DNA of 64,000 bases from Haloarcula rubripromontorii. GTDB taxonomy: Archaea > Halobacteriota > Halobacteria > Halobacteriales > Haloarculaceae. Numbering within the stretch: the stretch's first letter is position 1; every line of letters starts with the position of its first letter. The stretch spans positions 496,001 to 560,000 of the forward strand of contig NZ_LIUF01000002.1 in the NCBI RefSeq assembly GCF_001280425.1. Reading direction: 5' to 3'. The notes beneath the pieces were generated by a model. It saw only the letters and a program-made list of their open reading frames with translations, made no database searches and had not been told where the DNA came from. The position numbers and the translations under genes were made by a program. Shown one piece after another: positions 26,813-35,603 of the stretch.

Positions 26813-27457
26813 ATGTACGAGGCGGTGTTCCGGGTGGCCGGTGACGGGACCTACGAGGCGGCGACCGACGGGACCGGCACGCGAATCGAACTGTGGTGTA
26901 CCGACCACAGCGACCTCCTCCACGTCCGCGGAGGGGATGTCGAGCCGGTCGTCGAGCAGGTCCGAGAGACTGTCGGCGTCGCCGAACGCCTCGAAACAGA
27001 CGACGGGCAGGTTTTGATCACAGAGGCGTGTCTGAAGGTCCACCTAGCGGATACCGTCGAGCACTATCTGGCCGACGAGGGGTGTCTGCTCGTGCCGCCA
27101 CTTCGGTACGCGGAGGGGCACAAACTCGTTCGAGCGCTGGGACTCAGTTCCGAGGCGCTGTCGGCGGTGTACCGGTCGTTAGCGTCGGCGTTCGAGGTCA
27201 CTGTCGAGTCGAAACGCGAGGTCGGGTCAGTGACGCCCGATGCGCCGCTGGTGACCGTTGGCGACGTGATACCGTCGCTCTCGCCACGCCAGCGCGAGGT
27301 GTTCCTGACGGCATACGAGCAGGGGTACTACGAACTGCCGCGCGGGACGACGACGGCGGCTATTGCGGACCGTGTTGGTGTCCAGCGCCGAACTGCGGAG
27401 GACCACCTGCGGCGCGCGGAAAAGAAACTGGCCGACGCGCTGGTGGGGTACCTGTAG
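26813..27457 (+). CDS. Bacterio-opsin-activator-type HTH-10 regulator, probable hut regulator
   Basis: A 214-residue protein starting at ATG 26813. Residues 1-150 form a haloarchaeal input domain ([20 protein letters not shown], then [20 protein letters not shown]). The C-terminal 60 residues are the HTH-10 domain of the Bat family: [59 protein letters not shown]. Divergent placement 81 bp from hutU makes it the obvious candidate for histidine- or urocanate-responsive activation of the hut operon. There is no GAF or PAS domain, so a small ligand may bind the N-terminal domain. Confidence 0.82.
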   Translation: MYEAVFRVAGDGTYEAATDGTGTRIELWCTDHSDLLHVRGGDVEPVVEQVRETVGVAERLETDDGQVLITEACLKVHLADTVEHYLADEGCLLVPPLRYAEGHKLVRALGLSSEALSAVYRSLASAFEVTVESKREVGSVTPDAPLVTVGDVIPSLSPRQREVFLTAYEQGYYELPRGTTTAAIADRVGVQRRTAEDHLRRAEKKLADALVGYL

Positions 27458-27499
27458 CGACGGCGGGGTGTACTTCCGTGTCCGGGCTAAGGGCCGGGC

Positions 27500-27958
27500 A
27501 TGGACCTCGACCGCTTTACCGACGACACGCCGGCCGACGACGCACCCGGCGGGGCCAGGGTCTGTGTTGTCGCCGCGCAGACGGAGACGTTCGAACGCTG
27601 CCAACAGGGCTTCTATCCGTCCCCGGAGTCGTATGACCGAACGACAGAACCGTTCGAGTACATGGCGTTCTACCGGACTGCCCCGGTATCGGCGGTCACG
27701 CACTACGCCCCGGTGACCGCCAGAACGGAGCAAACCCGTGGCGGCCCGGGACCGATGGACGCGAACGACTGGACCGCCCTCATCGATCCGTTCTCGGAGA
27801 CGGACGATATCGTGGTGTTCGAACTGGGCGACCTCGTACCGCTCGAAAGTCCTGTCAAGAACGACCAGCATGGCCTCCGAGGCGCGTGGTACTGTACTAT
27901 CGATGATCTTCGGACCGCCGATACGCTCTCGACGCTGGCTTCTACCGCGACTACCTGA
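27500..27958 (+). CDS. Uncharacterised protein, 152 aa
   Basis: A soluble, acidic protein with no motif that I recognise. Readable features are ARVCVVAAQTETFERCQQGF, PSPESYDRTTEPFEYMAFYR, PVSAVTHYAPVTARTEQ and VVFELGDLVPLESPVKND, giving an alternating beta-strand pattern like a small alpha/beta or PUA-type fold. It follows the HTH-10 gene by 42 bp on the same strand and could be its distal operon partner. Codon use and composition match its neighbours, so it is probably a real gene of restricted distribution. Confidence 0.6.
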   Translation: MDLDRFTDDTPADDAPGGARVCVVAAQTETFERCQQGFYPSPESYDRTTEPFEYMAFYRTAPVSAVTHYAPVTARTEQTRGGPGPMDANDWTALIDPFSETDDIVVFELGDLVPLESPVKNDQHGLRGAWYCTIDDLRTADTLSTLASTATT

Positions 27959-28035
27959 GTAGCGTCCGACAGCCCACGCAACGCCCCGCTATCGGTGGCG
28001 AGGGTTCAAACGGGACGCGCCCGTACAGATGGCGA

Positions 28036-28824
28036 ATGCTCATCTACCCATCGGTCCGAGACCACGGCGTCTCGCTGTGTGAGCGGGCCGGCTACGATGT
28101 GGCGGTGCGTGACGACAGCGGCGGACCGCCCGCGCTCGCGACACCGAACGACGACGCGGTCGGCCTCGTGGATGCCGCAGATCCGCGCCCAGTCGCTGTC
28201 GAACCGCTGACCGAAACCAACGTTGGCCCCGATGGACTCATTCCCCGGTTCGCCGATGCGGTTCGGGAGGGTCGAGACTGCCTGTTCGTGGTCCCGTCGA
28301 CGGAGGCGATGGGAACGACACTGACCCAGATGGTCGCTACCATCCTTGGTGAGCCTAGCTGCCTCGCCGCCGACGGCCCCGACGGCCGGCAGTTCTACAA
28401 CGGCCCCGACCGCGTTCCGCTCTCTGATGGAACCTACGCCTGTGCCCGAGCACCTGCCAGTGACCTCCAGTGGCGTGAGGTCAGAGTCGACCAAGGTCGG
28501 CCCAGACTCGAACTCGGCGTCGGAACCGAGGTGGTCGCCGTCCTCGAACACGTCGACTCGCTGGCCGACGCCGGCCGCCACGCCTTCCAGCACGCCTACC
28601 GCCGGGCCGACGACGGCCAGTTCGAGGTGACCGAAGGCGACGAGGTAGTCGAACGGTTCCCCGGCCCGACGGCGATGCGGCGGGGCGGGTATCCACCCGT
28701 GCCGATGCCGCTCGTTCCCGAACACCTGTTTCCAGCAGACGGCGACCGCTCCCGGTGGGCAGTTTGTCAGCCCGATGGCGGTACGGACGTATTGACCGCT
28801 ACTGGACTGAGTGGCTGGGGCTGA
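28036..28824 (+). CDS. Uncharacterised haloarchaeal protein, 262 aa
   Basis: I do not recognise a family. The protein starts [19 protein letters not shown] and is predicted to be soluble with mixed alpha/beta structure. Notable stretches: [21 protein letters not shown] (a Rossmann-like strand plus helix), [40 protein letters not shown] and a C-terminal PRPMP-like segment, [20 protein letters not shown]. There is no signal peptide or membrane segment. It is monocistronic or loosely linked to the 27500 gene (77 bp gap) and lies 89 bp before thi4. Confidence 0.6.
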   Translation: MLIYPSVRDHGVSLCERAGYDVAVRDDSGGPPALATPNDDAVGLVDAADPRPVAVEPLTETNVGPDGLIPRFADAVREGRDCLFVVPSTEAMGTTLTQMVATILGEPSCLAADGPDGRQFYNGPDRVPLSDGTYACARAPASDLQWREVRVDQGRPRLELGVGTEVVAVLEHVDSLADAGRHAFQHAYRRADDGQFEVTEGDEVVERFPGPTAMRRGGYPPVPMPLVPEHLFPADGDRSRWAVCQPDGGTDVLTATGLSGWG

Positions 28825-28886
28825 CGGCGGGTGCTTTTTGTGCTACTGTGTGGACAGGAACTGGTCTCTGCATCAGAACGACTATG

Positions 28887-28914
28887 TACCACCAAAAAAT
28901 ATCACTAGGTGGTA
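28887..28914 (+). promoter_or_regulatory. Inverted repeat over the thi4 start region
   Basis: TACCACC (28887-28893) and GGTGGTA (28908-28914) are complementary arms separated by 14 nt, ending at the first base of the thi4 ATG. The right arm includes a Shine-Dalgarno-like GGTGG and shares ACTAGGT-K-GTA with the tenA promoter palindrome. It may be an operator or an RNA hairpin masking the ribosome site. Confidence 0.4.
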
Positions 28915-29849
28915 TGAGCGATTCCGACTCATTCGAACAGTTCAGCGACGTCGGCGAGGCGGAAGTCACACGCGCCATCGGGCAGGAGTGGACCGAGGAG
29001 TTCATGGACTTCTCGGACTCCGACGTGATTATCGTCGGCGGCGGCCCGTCGGGGCTGATGGCCGCAAAGGAACTCGCCGAGCGTGGCGTGCAGGTGATGG
29101 TCGTCGAGAAGAACAACTACCTCGGGGGCGGCTTCTGGCTCGGCGGCTTCCTGATGAATAAGGTCACCGTGCGTGACCCGGCCCAGCAAGTGCTCGACGA
29201 ACTCGAAGTCGACCACAAGCAGTCCAAGGACAGCGAGGGGCTGTACGTCGCCAACGGGCCGGAGGCCTGTTCGGGGCTCATCAAGGCCGCTTGCGACGCC
29301 GGCGCGAAGATGCAGAACATGACGGAGTTCACCGACATCGTCATCCGCGAGGACCACCGCGTCGGCGGCATCGTCATGAACTGGACGCCGGTCCACGCGC
29401 TCCCGCGGGAAATCACCTGCGTCGACCCCATCGCCGTCGAGGCCGACCTCGTCATCGACGCCACCGGCCACGACGCGATGGCGGTCAAGAAACTCGACGA
29501 GCGTGGCGTTCTCAACGCCCCAGGCCTCGAAGACGAAGCCAGCGGCATGGACCAGACCGACGACGACACCTACGGCGCGCCCGGCCATGACTCGCCCGGC
29601 CACGACTCGATGTGGGTCGGCGAGAGCGAGGACGCCGTCGTCGAACACACCGGGCTCGCCCACGACGGCCTTGTCGTCACCGGCATGGCCACGGCGACGA
29701 CCTACGGCCTCCCGCGCATGGGCCCGACGTTCGGCGCGATGCTGGTCTCGGGCAAGCGCGCCGCCCAGGTCGCGCTGGACGAACTGGAAGTCGACGCCGA
29801 CCCCGTCGACATCACGAGCCGCGACGCCGCGACCCCTGCCGACGACTGA
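28914..29849 (+). CDS. thi4: Thi4-family thiazole synthase with catalytic-site cysteine
   Basis: A 311-residue enzyme making the thiazole moiety of thiamine (ADP-thiazole) from NAD and glycine. I start at ATG 28914 ([10 protein letters not shown]), preceded by AGGTGGT. The dinucleotide-binding motif [17 protein letters not shown] is at 38-54, acidic [11 protein letters not shown] at 63-73, and [21 protein letters not shown] near the C-terminus. Cys169 in [15 protein letters not shown] aligns with the cysteine that yeast and Haloferax Thi4 need; methanogens have His there and use free sulfide. It therefore looks like a cysteine-type, probably suicide, enzyme. No TPP riboswitch was found upstream. 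Confidence 0.95.
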   Translation: MSDSDSFEQFSDVGEAEVTRAIGQEWTEEFMDFSDSDVIIVGGGPSGLMAAKELAERGVQVMVVEKNNYLGGGFWLGGFLMNKVTVRDPAQQVLDELEVDHKQSKDSEGLYVANGPEACSGLIKAACDAGAKMQNMTEFTDIVIREDHRVGGIVMNWTPVHALPREITCVDPIAVEADLVIDATGHDAMAVKKLDERGVLNAPGLEDEASGMDQTDDDTYGAPGHDSPGHDSMWVGESEDAVVEHTGLAHDGLVVTGMATATTYGLPRMGPTFGAMLVSGKRAAQVALDELEVDADPVDITSRDAATPADD

Positions 29850-29977
29850 CGCTCCCTCCCTCCAGGCTTTTTATTCGCCCATCTTTTCCTCTCACACTTG
29901 ACCATTCGGGACGAAATATCGCGCGCAAACCAACAATTAAGCGATAGGAGTGTAGAGATGCTAGCGATTCACAACCA

Positions 29978-30466
29978 ATGTCCGAAGAGATGCAGCGGAG
30001 CGACGAACACAGCGACGAGGAGTCGGTCGGCGGCGAAATCGCGGTCCAGCTCTGGAGTCGACGCCCGGTCTGTGGCCCGCGGACGACAGCTATCGACCGG
30101 TTCACGGAACTCGCATCAGCGGGCGTCATCGACGACTTCGAGGTCCAGACGTGGCCCGAGGAGATTCCGGTCGCCCCCGAGAGCGAGCACGGCGAGGTAC
30201 TGGCGACTATCGACCGGTACGAAGAGTGGGCACAGGAGCGCGGGCTGAGTCTCCGACCGCCGCTGGAGACACGGACCTCGTCGCTGCTGGTCGGTGGCAG
30301 CACGGAGGTCCTGCGCCTGCCGATGATTGCCGTCGCCGTCTACGCGGACGACGACCTGGCCGGCGTCTACCCGTGTACGGACGGTGAAACCACGTGGTCC
30401 GTCACCGATTGCATCGACGCGATGACGGCGGACCCGACCACACTCCCCCACGACGTGGGGTCGTAA
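29978..30466 (+). CDS. Conserved haloarchaeal protein, 162 aa
   Basis: A soluble acidic protein without a family I can name. After an acidic lead (residues 1-20) there is IAVQLWSRRPVCGPRTTAID, then RFTELASAGVIDDFEVQTWP and, later, LETRTSSLLVGGSTEVLRLP, IAVAVYADDDLAGVYPCTDG, TWSVTDCIDAM. The paired strands give an alpha/beta ferredoxin-like impression. An AT-rich box (CAATTAAG, 29934-29941) lies about 40 bp upstream. It is 128 bp downstream of thi4 and probably has its own promoter. Confidence 0.65.
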   Translation: MSEEMQRSDEHSDEESVGGEIAVQLWSRRPVCGPRTTAIDRFTELASAGVIDDFEVQTWPEEIPVAPESEHGEVLATIDRYEEWAQERGLSLRPPLETRTSSLLVGGSTEVLRLPMIAVAVYADDDLAGVYPCTDGETTWSVTDCIDAMTADPTTLPHDVGS

Positions 30467-30570
30467 CTCGGCCCCCGACGCGGCCCGACCCCCGCTCTGA
30501 CAGCGCCTGCGGTCGGCGCGAAGCCACGATACACAATTGGTATTACCCACCGATACCACTGTCGAATACA

Positions 30571-31332
30571 ATGGAGTCCGTCACGCTGTACCGTGCCCCG
30601 ACGACGGTCGCCGACGCCGACGCTGTCGCCGACTGGCTCGACGCGCGGGTCGCGGCGTCCGTCTCCGTCCGGGACCGGTTTCTCTCGTTGCGCGGCGACT
30701 CGGAGCTTGCGGAGTCGTTCGCACAGGCGCGGGTACTCTCGCCATACGACCGCGAGACCGGGAACACGATGCTGGGTATCGTCCGGTACGAGGAACGAGC
30801 CATCGACTCGCCCGAGCGGGCCGGCGGCGTCATCTACGACGGCTTGGCGGTCCAGCGGGCGCTCCACGAGCGACTCCCCCACTCCGAGCGGTCGCTCGAC
30901 CACCTCCACGTCCCCCTGCTGGACCGCGTCGTCGGGACCTGGGGCGACCACGACGGCCGCTGGCACAAGCGCGTGCACGTCCTCGGCCAGCCCGCGGTCG
31001 TCTCGGTTCCGGGTCTGTACGAGGCCCCGGCCAAGCCCGAGCAGTACTACAAGGAACAGCAGAAACACGCCCTGCTCTCCGGTGGGGCACCGCCCCGGGA
31101 GGTACTCGAAAACGAGGTCGAGGGGGAGTTCCTCGTCGAGAACGACCCGCGGACGACCGACGCTATCAAGGGGTATGTCCTGCAGGCGTACCACTACCTC
31201 GACACAGGCGAGGCGTTCTGTGACGAGGAGACCTGCCGGCTCCATAATCCGCACCGCCAGCCAGGCGTCGTCGCCGCACAGCTACGGGAGCCCGAGTTCT
31301 GTCCGGCCCACGCCGAACGGTACCGGCTGTAG
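30571..31332 (+). CDS. Putative zinc metallopeptidase-like protein (DUF6775-type, archaemetzincin-like tail)
   Basis: A 253-residue protein from ATG 30571. The C-terminal tail contains a Cys/His array: Cys217, Cys222, His225, His228, Cys244 and His247 (AFCDEETCRLHN ... EPEFCPAHAERY). Its spacing recalls the structural zinc site of archaemetzincins (C-x4-C-x16-20-C-x2-C/H). A canonical HExxH is absent; His-rich HLHVPLL (111-117) and GDHDGRWHKRVHV (125-137) may replace it. I believe haloarchaeal homologues are catalogued as a DUF6775 putative metallopeptidase. Activity is unproven. Confidence 0.6.
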   Translation: MESVTLYRAPTTVADADAVADWLDARVAASVSVRDRFLSLRGDSELAESFAQARVLSPYDRETGNTMLGIVRYEERAIDSPERAGGVIYDGLAVQRALHERLPHSERSLDHLHVPLLDRVVGTWGDHDGRWHKRVHVLGQPAVVSVPGLYEAPAKPEQYYKEQQKHALLSGGAPPREVLENEVEGEFLVENDPRTTDAIKGYVLQAYHYLDTGEAFCDEETCRLHNPHRQPGVVAAQLREPEFCPAHAERYRL

Positions 31333-31350
31333 TGGTTCGGCCCGCGCCCG

Positions 31351-32001
31351 TCAGGGCACAGTCCCGCTTAGCAGGCCGAGGTAGCCCCCGGTGAGCGTCT
31401 CGTAGCGCCTGTCGACGGTCCGCGCCGTGAGTCGCTCGCGGGCCGCCCGCACCCGCCGCTCGAACGCGCTGGCGTGTGACCGCGTCGAGAGCCGCGTCCC
31501 CGGCGCGGAGAGGCGGACGAACCCCTCGAACGCGAGGTTCAGCGGCGCGGCGAGGGCGCTGGGGCTCCGCTGGAAGTTCAGCAGCGCGACACGGCCGCCC
31601 GGGGCCACACAGTCACACCACGCGTCGACGGCCGCCGCGGGGTCCTCGAAGATACCGGCGACGAACGTCGCCAGCACGGCGTCCGCCGCCCGGACGGGCG
31701 GTCGGGACGCATCGGCCTGCACGTAGTGGACGCCTTCACCGGTTCTCCTGCGCCGTTCGCCTGCACGGTCGAGCATTTCCCGCGTCACGTCGATGCCGAC
31801 GACTCCACCCGCCGGCCCGACTCGCTCGCGGAGGTGAGGAACGTTCGCGCCCGTGCCACAGCCCATTTCGACGACGGTGTCGCCGGGTGCGAGCGCCAGC
31901 GCCTCCACCGTCCTGTCGCGCCATGCCGTCACACCGGGCGCATTCGCTATCCAGTCATACACCCGCGCCCACCGGCCGTAGAACGACTGCGCGTCGGTCA
32001 C
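31351..32001 (-). CDS. Class I SAM methyltransferase (UbiE/COQ5-like)
   Basis: A 216-residue protein with a GTG start that overlaps the preceding regulator's stop codon (GTGA). Motif I is VVEMGCGTGANVPHLRERVG, followed by GIDVTREMLDRAGERRRR, then YVQADASRPPVRAADAVLATF and a motif-IV-like RVALLNFQRSP. The closest family impression is small UbiE-type quinone or lipid methyltransferases; the acceptor is unknown. It is the third gene of a dcd - HTH-ThiN - methyltransferase transcript. The start FYGRWARVYDWIANAPG is the usual N-terminal substrate-lid helix. Confidence 0.8.
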   Translation of the reverse strand: MTDAQSFYGRWARVYDWIANAPGVTAWRDRTVEALALAPGDTVVEMGCGTGANVPHLRERVGPAGGVVGIDVTREMLDRAGERRRRTGEGVHYVQADASRPPVRAADAVLATFVAGIFEDPAAAVDAWCDCVAPGGRVALLNFQRSPSALAAPLNLAFEGFVRLSAPGTRLSTRSHASAFERRVRAARERLTARTVDRRYETLTGGYLGLLSGTVP

Positions 32002-32894
32002 AGGATTTCGCGGGCGGTTTCGGCGACCGATACGGCGTCGTCCCCGAGCAGGTACACGACCGGCTCGATTCCCATCGCGCCGGTGTGATAGAGCACGTCG
32101 GCCGCTGGGTTGTCAGCCAGTGCAGTCGCGACAGCCGGTTCGACGCTCTCCTCGGCGTCGAACTCGACGACGGTCCGGCTCGTATCCCGTAACGCGGTGA
32201 CGACGCTTTCGTCGTACCGAACGTTCAACACCGCGCGGGCGTCGCTGCCGGCGGTCCGTGCCGCCAGCAACAGCGTCGCGACGTGTTCGCTGACGCCGAA
32301 CTCCGGGTCTGCCGGAATCGTTGCCCGCCCCTTCACGTCGAGAATCCGCCCCGGGACGGCCGCCACGTCTTCGATGCTGTCGGCGTCAGGGAGACACTGG
32401 ACGAGGTTCGATCCCACCGCCGGGATCAGCGTCGCGAACCCGCTGGTGTTTTCCAGCACGCTGAGGCCGCGCCGCACCGACGCGAGCGTTCGTTCTGCTG
32501 ACCGGAGCTGTGAGTCCGGGTCGTGGACGGCGAACTCGTCGTCGTAGTCGCCCAGTTCCGGGACGGCGTCCTCGTGTAGCTGTGCGAGGACGCCGCCCTG
32601 TTCGAGTTCGCGGATGAACACCTCCGTCTCGACAAGGGCTTGCACCGGACTCATGTCGCCGTCAGCCAGCCCGTCGGCCAGCCGCTCGACCAACTCTTCC
32701 AGCCCGCGGTGGGCCAGCAGGTCCTCGTGGCGCGCCACGTCGCCGTGGACGTACTTCGAGACCGCGCTCTGGCTGATGCCCAGCAGGTCGGCGACTTCTG
32801 ACTGGGTCAGGCCACGCTCCCTGAGAGCGTCGGCCAGCAGCGAGCGAAACGTCGGCAGGAAGTCGTCGACGACGATCTCCTCGATGAACCGCAT
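31998..32894 (-). CDS. HTH-ThiN regulator (thiamine-phosphate-synthase-like ligand domain), paralogue 1
   Basis: A 298-residue protein. Residues 5-55 are a helix-turn-helix (LRERGLTQSEVADLLGISQSAVSKYVHG). A helical linker leads to a C-terminal ThiN domain (about 135-298: TLIPAVGSNLVQCLPDADSI, DVAAVPGRILDVKGRATIPA, FGVSEHVATLLLAAR, VLYHTGAMGIEPVVYLLG), the fold of archaeal thiamine-phosphate synthase used in ThiR for ligand sensing. Unlike the paralogue at 40805 it has lost the CxxH...CxxC pairs in the linker (VLAQLHEDAVPELGDYDDEF). It is placed between dcd and a methyltransferase, so its regulon may not be limited to thiamine. Confidence 0.82.
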   Translation of the reverse strand: MRFIEEIVVDDFLPTFRSLLADALRERGLTQSEVADLLGISQSAVSKYVHGDVARHEDLLAHRGLEELVERLADGLADGDMSPVQALVETEVFIRELEQGGVLAQLHEDAVPELGDYDDEFAVHDPDSQLRSAERTLASVRRGLSVLENTSGFATLIPAVGSNLVQCLPDADSIEDVAAVPGRILDVKGRATIPADPEFGVSEHVATLLLAARTAGSDARAVLNVRYDESVVTALRDTSRTVVEFDAEESVEPAVATALADNPAADVLYHTGAMGIEPVVYLLGDDAVSVAETAREIL

Positions 32895-32926
32895 CTATCG
32901 CCGCCCCCCGCCGTGTGCCGCCCCGC

Positions 32927-33514
32927 TCATTGGTCGCCCCCGAATTCTCTGTCCCCCTGTATCTTGCTCGCCTGCGGCCCGGACTGGCCCTGATACTTCG
33001 AGCCGCGCTCGGCCCCGTACGGGCGGTCGGCCGGCGTCTTGAGTTCCGTGAACGTGAGCTGTGAGATCCGCATGCCCGGCGTGAGCGCAACGGGTGCGGT
33101 GCCGAGGTTCGACAGTTCGAGCGTGATCTGTCCCTCGTAGCCGGGGTCACACAGCCCGGCGGTCGCGTGTACCACAATCGCCAGCCGGCCCAGCGACGAC
33201 CGGCCCTCGACGTGGGCGATGAGGTCGTCGGGGATGGCGACGCGCTCGTGGGTTGTCCCCAGCACGAAGTCGCCGGGGTGGAGAATGAACTCTCCGCCCT
33301 CTTCGATGACGGTCTCCTCGACGTAGTCTGCGACTTCGGCCTCTGAGTTCGGATGAATACAGGGAATGTTGGCGTGTTGGAACTCCAGGAACTCGCGACC
33401 GAGACGGAGGTCGACGCTGGCGGGCTGAATCTGGATGTCCGGGTCGTCGAGCGGCTCGACGACGAGGTCACCCTGTTCCAGCCGTCGGAGAATATCCGCA
33501 TCTGAGAGTATCAT
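32927..33514 (-). CDS. dcd: dCTP deaminase
   Basis: A 195-residue trimeric nucleotide deaminase, converting dCTP to dUTP (some archaeal forms also hydrolyse dUTP). I start at ATG 33514 ([20 protein letters not shown]), the canonical N-terminus. Conserved elements: [52 protein letters not shown] and the catalytic Glu in [16 protein letters not shown], plus the C-terminal lid [18 protein letters not shown]. First gene of a three-gene minus-strand unit; the HTH-ThiN gene follows after 32 bp. Confidence 0.96.
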   Translation of the reverse strand: MILSDADILRRLEQGDLVVEPLDDPDIQIQPASVDLRLGREFLEFQHANIPCIHPNSEAEVADYVEETVIEEGGEFILHPGDFVLGTTHERVAIPDDLIAHVEGRSSLGRLAIVVHATAGLCDPGYEGQITLELSNLGTAPVALTPGMRISQLTFTELKTPADRPYGAERGSKYQGQSGPQASKIQGDREFGGDQ

Positions 33515-33605
33515 GAGAGTGGCGTTTGCGGCCGCGGGCCTAAACCTCCCGGTTCTGGCCCACGCTCGACCGCATCGCGGGTTCGGCGCGAGAGCACTCG
33601 GTCCG

Positions 33606-34787
33606 CTACAGCTGCCGTCGTCGGCCGACAACTGTCATACCGAGCAGCGTGGTGCCGAACCCGAACAGCACGAGCGCCGACCGCCGCCCTGCCGACGAAC
33701 TCGGCCCGCTGGTAGGCTGTGGGATACTGATGGTCAGCGTCCCGGTCTCGCCAGCGGTGAAGTTCCCGCTTGTGACCGTGTGCAGTTCTTGCTGGGGGAC
33801 TTCAGAGTAGTTGAACGCCCCGGGCAAGGTGAAAGATGCAAGGTGGAGCGTCCGATTTGGCCCGTCCTCCGGAATGGTGAATTCCACGGTGACCTGCGTC
33901 GGGTCGTCAGGGTCGTCGAAACTAAACGACTTGCCGGTGATGGTGACGTTCTGCAGCTGCCCTGGCCTGTTCTGATGGAGAACAGAGGGGTTCTGTCTGA
34001 CCCCGTCCTCGGAGTTTCCGAGTGCGGCCATCAGGTCACGGTCGTTCTCGCCGTAATACGGCGGATCAGGCGGTTCTTCGCCCGGTCCGAAGTCTACCTG
34101 CCAGTACACCGTGTCTTCCGGCGTCTTCGTGGGCTCCTCCGTCGGTTCTTCAGTTGGTTCTTCAGTGGGTTGTTCAGTTGGTTCTTCAGTGGGTTGTTCA
34201 GTTGGTTCTTCAGTGGGTTGTTCAGTTGGCTCTTCAGTGGGTTGTTCAGTTGGCTCTTCAGTGGGTTGTTCAGTTGGCTCTTCAGTGGGTTGTTCAGTTG
34301 GCGTCGGCGTCGATGGCACCGTACAAAAAGCTAGGAAACTAATTCCCTGCTGTGACGTAGCTGTTCCCGATGTTGCCGCCGGATCCAGTTCGTTTGCTTG
34401 GTTTATGTCGCTCCCGCCGCCAGACTTGACAACCTCGACATCGACGGGGACTTGCGATGTCCACTCGACTTCAGTTGGTCCTTCGGACGGGCCTCCATCA
34501 TACGCTATCACATTGAACGTGACGGCGTCGCTTGCTCCCTTCTCGAAGACGAATCCGAACCCGTCATCGGTCGATTCCCAGTTGTACTTCGCCAACAGGT
34601 CCTCGCCCGGGGCACAGGGCTGGGACGGGCTCCGGTCGTCAGTCTGTACCAGAAACGACTGTGCCGATGGAGTGACCTGTCCCAGGCCGACGCCTGCGAC
34701 GGCGACTGTCGTCCCGACGACGAACAGCGTGATTACGGCCGTGACGGCGATGAATGGGATATCGACACCCCCTGAGTCGTCACTCAT
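33606..34787 (-). CDS. Membrane-anchored surface protein with acidic Thr/Pro repeat
   Basis: A 393-residue protein with a hydrophobic N-terminal segment (residues 11-35: [21 protein letters not shown]), an extracellular beta-rich region, a tandem TEQPTEEP repeat (six 8-residue units plus degenerate ends), a second folded region ([35 protein letters not shown]) and a C-terminal membrane helix followed by RRRQL ([19 protein letters not shown]). N-glycosylation sequons (NVT, NRT, NYS, NFT) lie in the second region. The architecture fits an envelope protein with an extended, probably O-glycosylated stalk. It is not a standard S-layer protein or pilin. Confidence 0.75.
   Translation of the reverse strand: MSDDSGGVDIPFIAVTAVITLFVVGTTVAVAGVGLGQVTPSAQSFLVQTDDRSPSQPCAPGEDLLAKYNWESTDDGFGFVFEKGASDAVTFNVIAYDGGPSEGPTEVEWTSQVPVDVEVVKSGGGSDINQANELDPAATSGTATSQQGISFLAFCTVPSTPTPTEQPTEEPTEQPTEEPTEQPTEEPTEQPTEEPTEQPTEEPTEQPTEEPTEEPTEEPTKTPEDTVYWQVDFGPGEEPPDPPYYGENDRDLMAALGNSEDGVRQNPSVLHQNRPGQLQNVTITGKSFSFDDPDDPTQVTVEFTIPEDGPNRTLHLASFTLPGAFNYSEVPQQELHTVTSGNFTAGETGTLTISIPQPTSGPSSSAGRRSALVLFGFGTTLLGMTVVGRRRQL
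34135..34302. repeat. 24-bp tandem repeat encoding TEQPTEEP units
   Basis: On the plus strand the unit reads GGTTCTTCAGTGGGTTGTTC followed by AGTT, repeated about six times with single-base changes (GGTT/GGCT), flanked by degenerate copies. The near identity of units suggests recent slippage or recombination and makes copy number likely to vary between strains. Confidence 0.85.
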
Positions 34788-35195
34788 TGACAGACTCCCC
34801 GGCTGTTGTTTGGCCTGAGCTATACAGCCCCCCGGCTACACTGCGTTCGATTGGTAATACTGATGACATCGGCCATTAGTAACAAGGGGTGTTTTTTCGT
34901 TAATACCCAATTTCTGCCAGTAAGGCGATACTTCGGCTCGTGTCTTGGTCGGAGATGAGACGCCGACTGAAGCTCCCGTGGCTGACACAGGGCGTTGGCT
35001 CCGTTGGAAAGACGAGACACGGCAGTTTGTCAGCGTCGCAAACGTTGGTGAGTCAACAGTGATCGGTATGACTCTCGGACACACCAGCCAAAGAATCGTC
35101 AGGGATGTCCTCGGCCACGGCGTATGTACTCTGTGGTATGTGCAACCGTGGAGGGAGTCCGACGGGAGTTTAAGTACGGGTGGCCATGTAATCAT
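34788..35195. other. 408-bp intergenic region, pth2 promoter at its right end
   Basis: This gap between divergent genes has no convincing coding frame; a TTG-initiated 84-codon frame at 34945-35199 lacks a ribosome site and conserved character. An AT-rich tract GGTGTTTTTTCGTTAATAC (34888-34906) could be a promoter for the minus-strand surface protein or mark an RNA 3' end. At the right, GTTTAAGTAC (35168-35177) lies about 22 bp before the pth2 ATG and is its probable TATA element. The middle (34910-35160) holds nothing I can name. Confidence 0.45.
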
Positions 35196-35534
35196 ATGAA
35201 GCAGGCTATCGTCGCGCGGGCCGACCTCGGTATGGGTGAGGGCAAGCTCGCCGCCCAGGTTGCCCACGCCTCGCTGTCGGCCTACGAGGACGCCGGCCCG
35301 AAGCCCCGGAAAGCCTGGAAGGGCGCGGGCCAGAAGAAAGTCGTCCTGAAAGCCACGAGCGAGTCCGAGCTGTTCGAACTCGCGGACGTGGCCGAGCGCG
35401 AAGGCCTGCCGCATGCGGTCGTCCGGGACGCCGGCCACACACAGCTCGACCCGGGAACCGTCACGGCGCTCGCCGTCGGCCCCGCCGAGGACGAGCTGGT
35501 GGACCGCGTCACCGGCGACCTGCCGCTGTTCTGA
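35196..35534 (+). CDS. pth2: Peptidyl-tRNA hydrolase, Pth2 family
   Basis: A 112-residue archaeal/eukaryal-type enzyme that releases tRNA from stalled peptidyl-tRNA. The start at ATG 35196 gives the canonical [26 protein letters not shown], which includes the conserved catalytic Lys and the GK..AQ..HA motif. Further motifs: [39 protein letters not shown] (catalytic Asp) and [20 protein letters not shown]. An upstream in-frame ATG at 35124 would add a non-conserved tail and is rejected. Confidence 0.95.
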   Translation: MKQAIVARADLGMGEGKLAAQVAHASLSAYEDAGPKPRKAWKGAGQKKVVLKATSESELFELADVAEREGLPHAVVRDAGHTQLDPGTVTALAVGPAEDELVDRVTGDLPLF

Positions 35535-35603
35535 GGGCAGCGGCTCGCGATACGGTTATATAAGAGCAACCCTAACCTCAGGTGAACAACAACACGACAC
35601 ATT

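Noticed and set aside
28825..28913. Possible TPP riboswitch upstream of thi4
   Set aside because: The spacer is only 89 bp and I cannot find the conserved CUGAGA and ACCUGA cores; the inverted repeat at the start better fits a protein operator or simple hairpin.
34135..34302. Tandem 24-bp repeats as a CRISPR-like array
   Set aside because: Units are contiguous without spacers and encode an in-frame protein repeat.
34945..35199. 84-codon TTG-started frame before pth2
   Set aside because: No ribosome binding site, no conserved features, and it overlaps the pth2 start.
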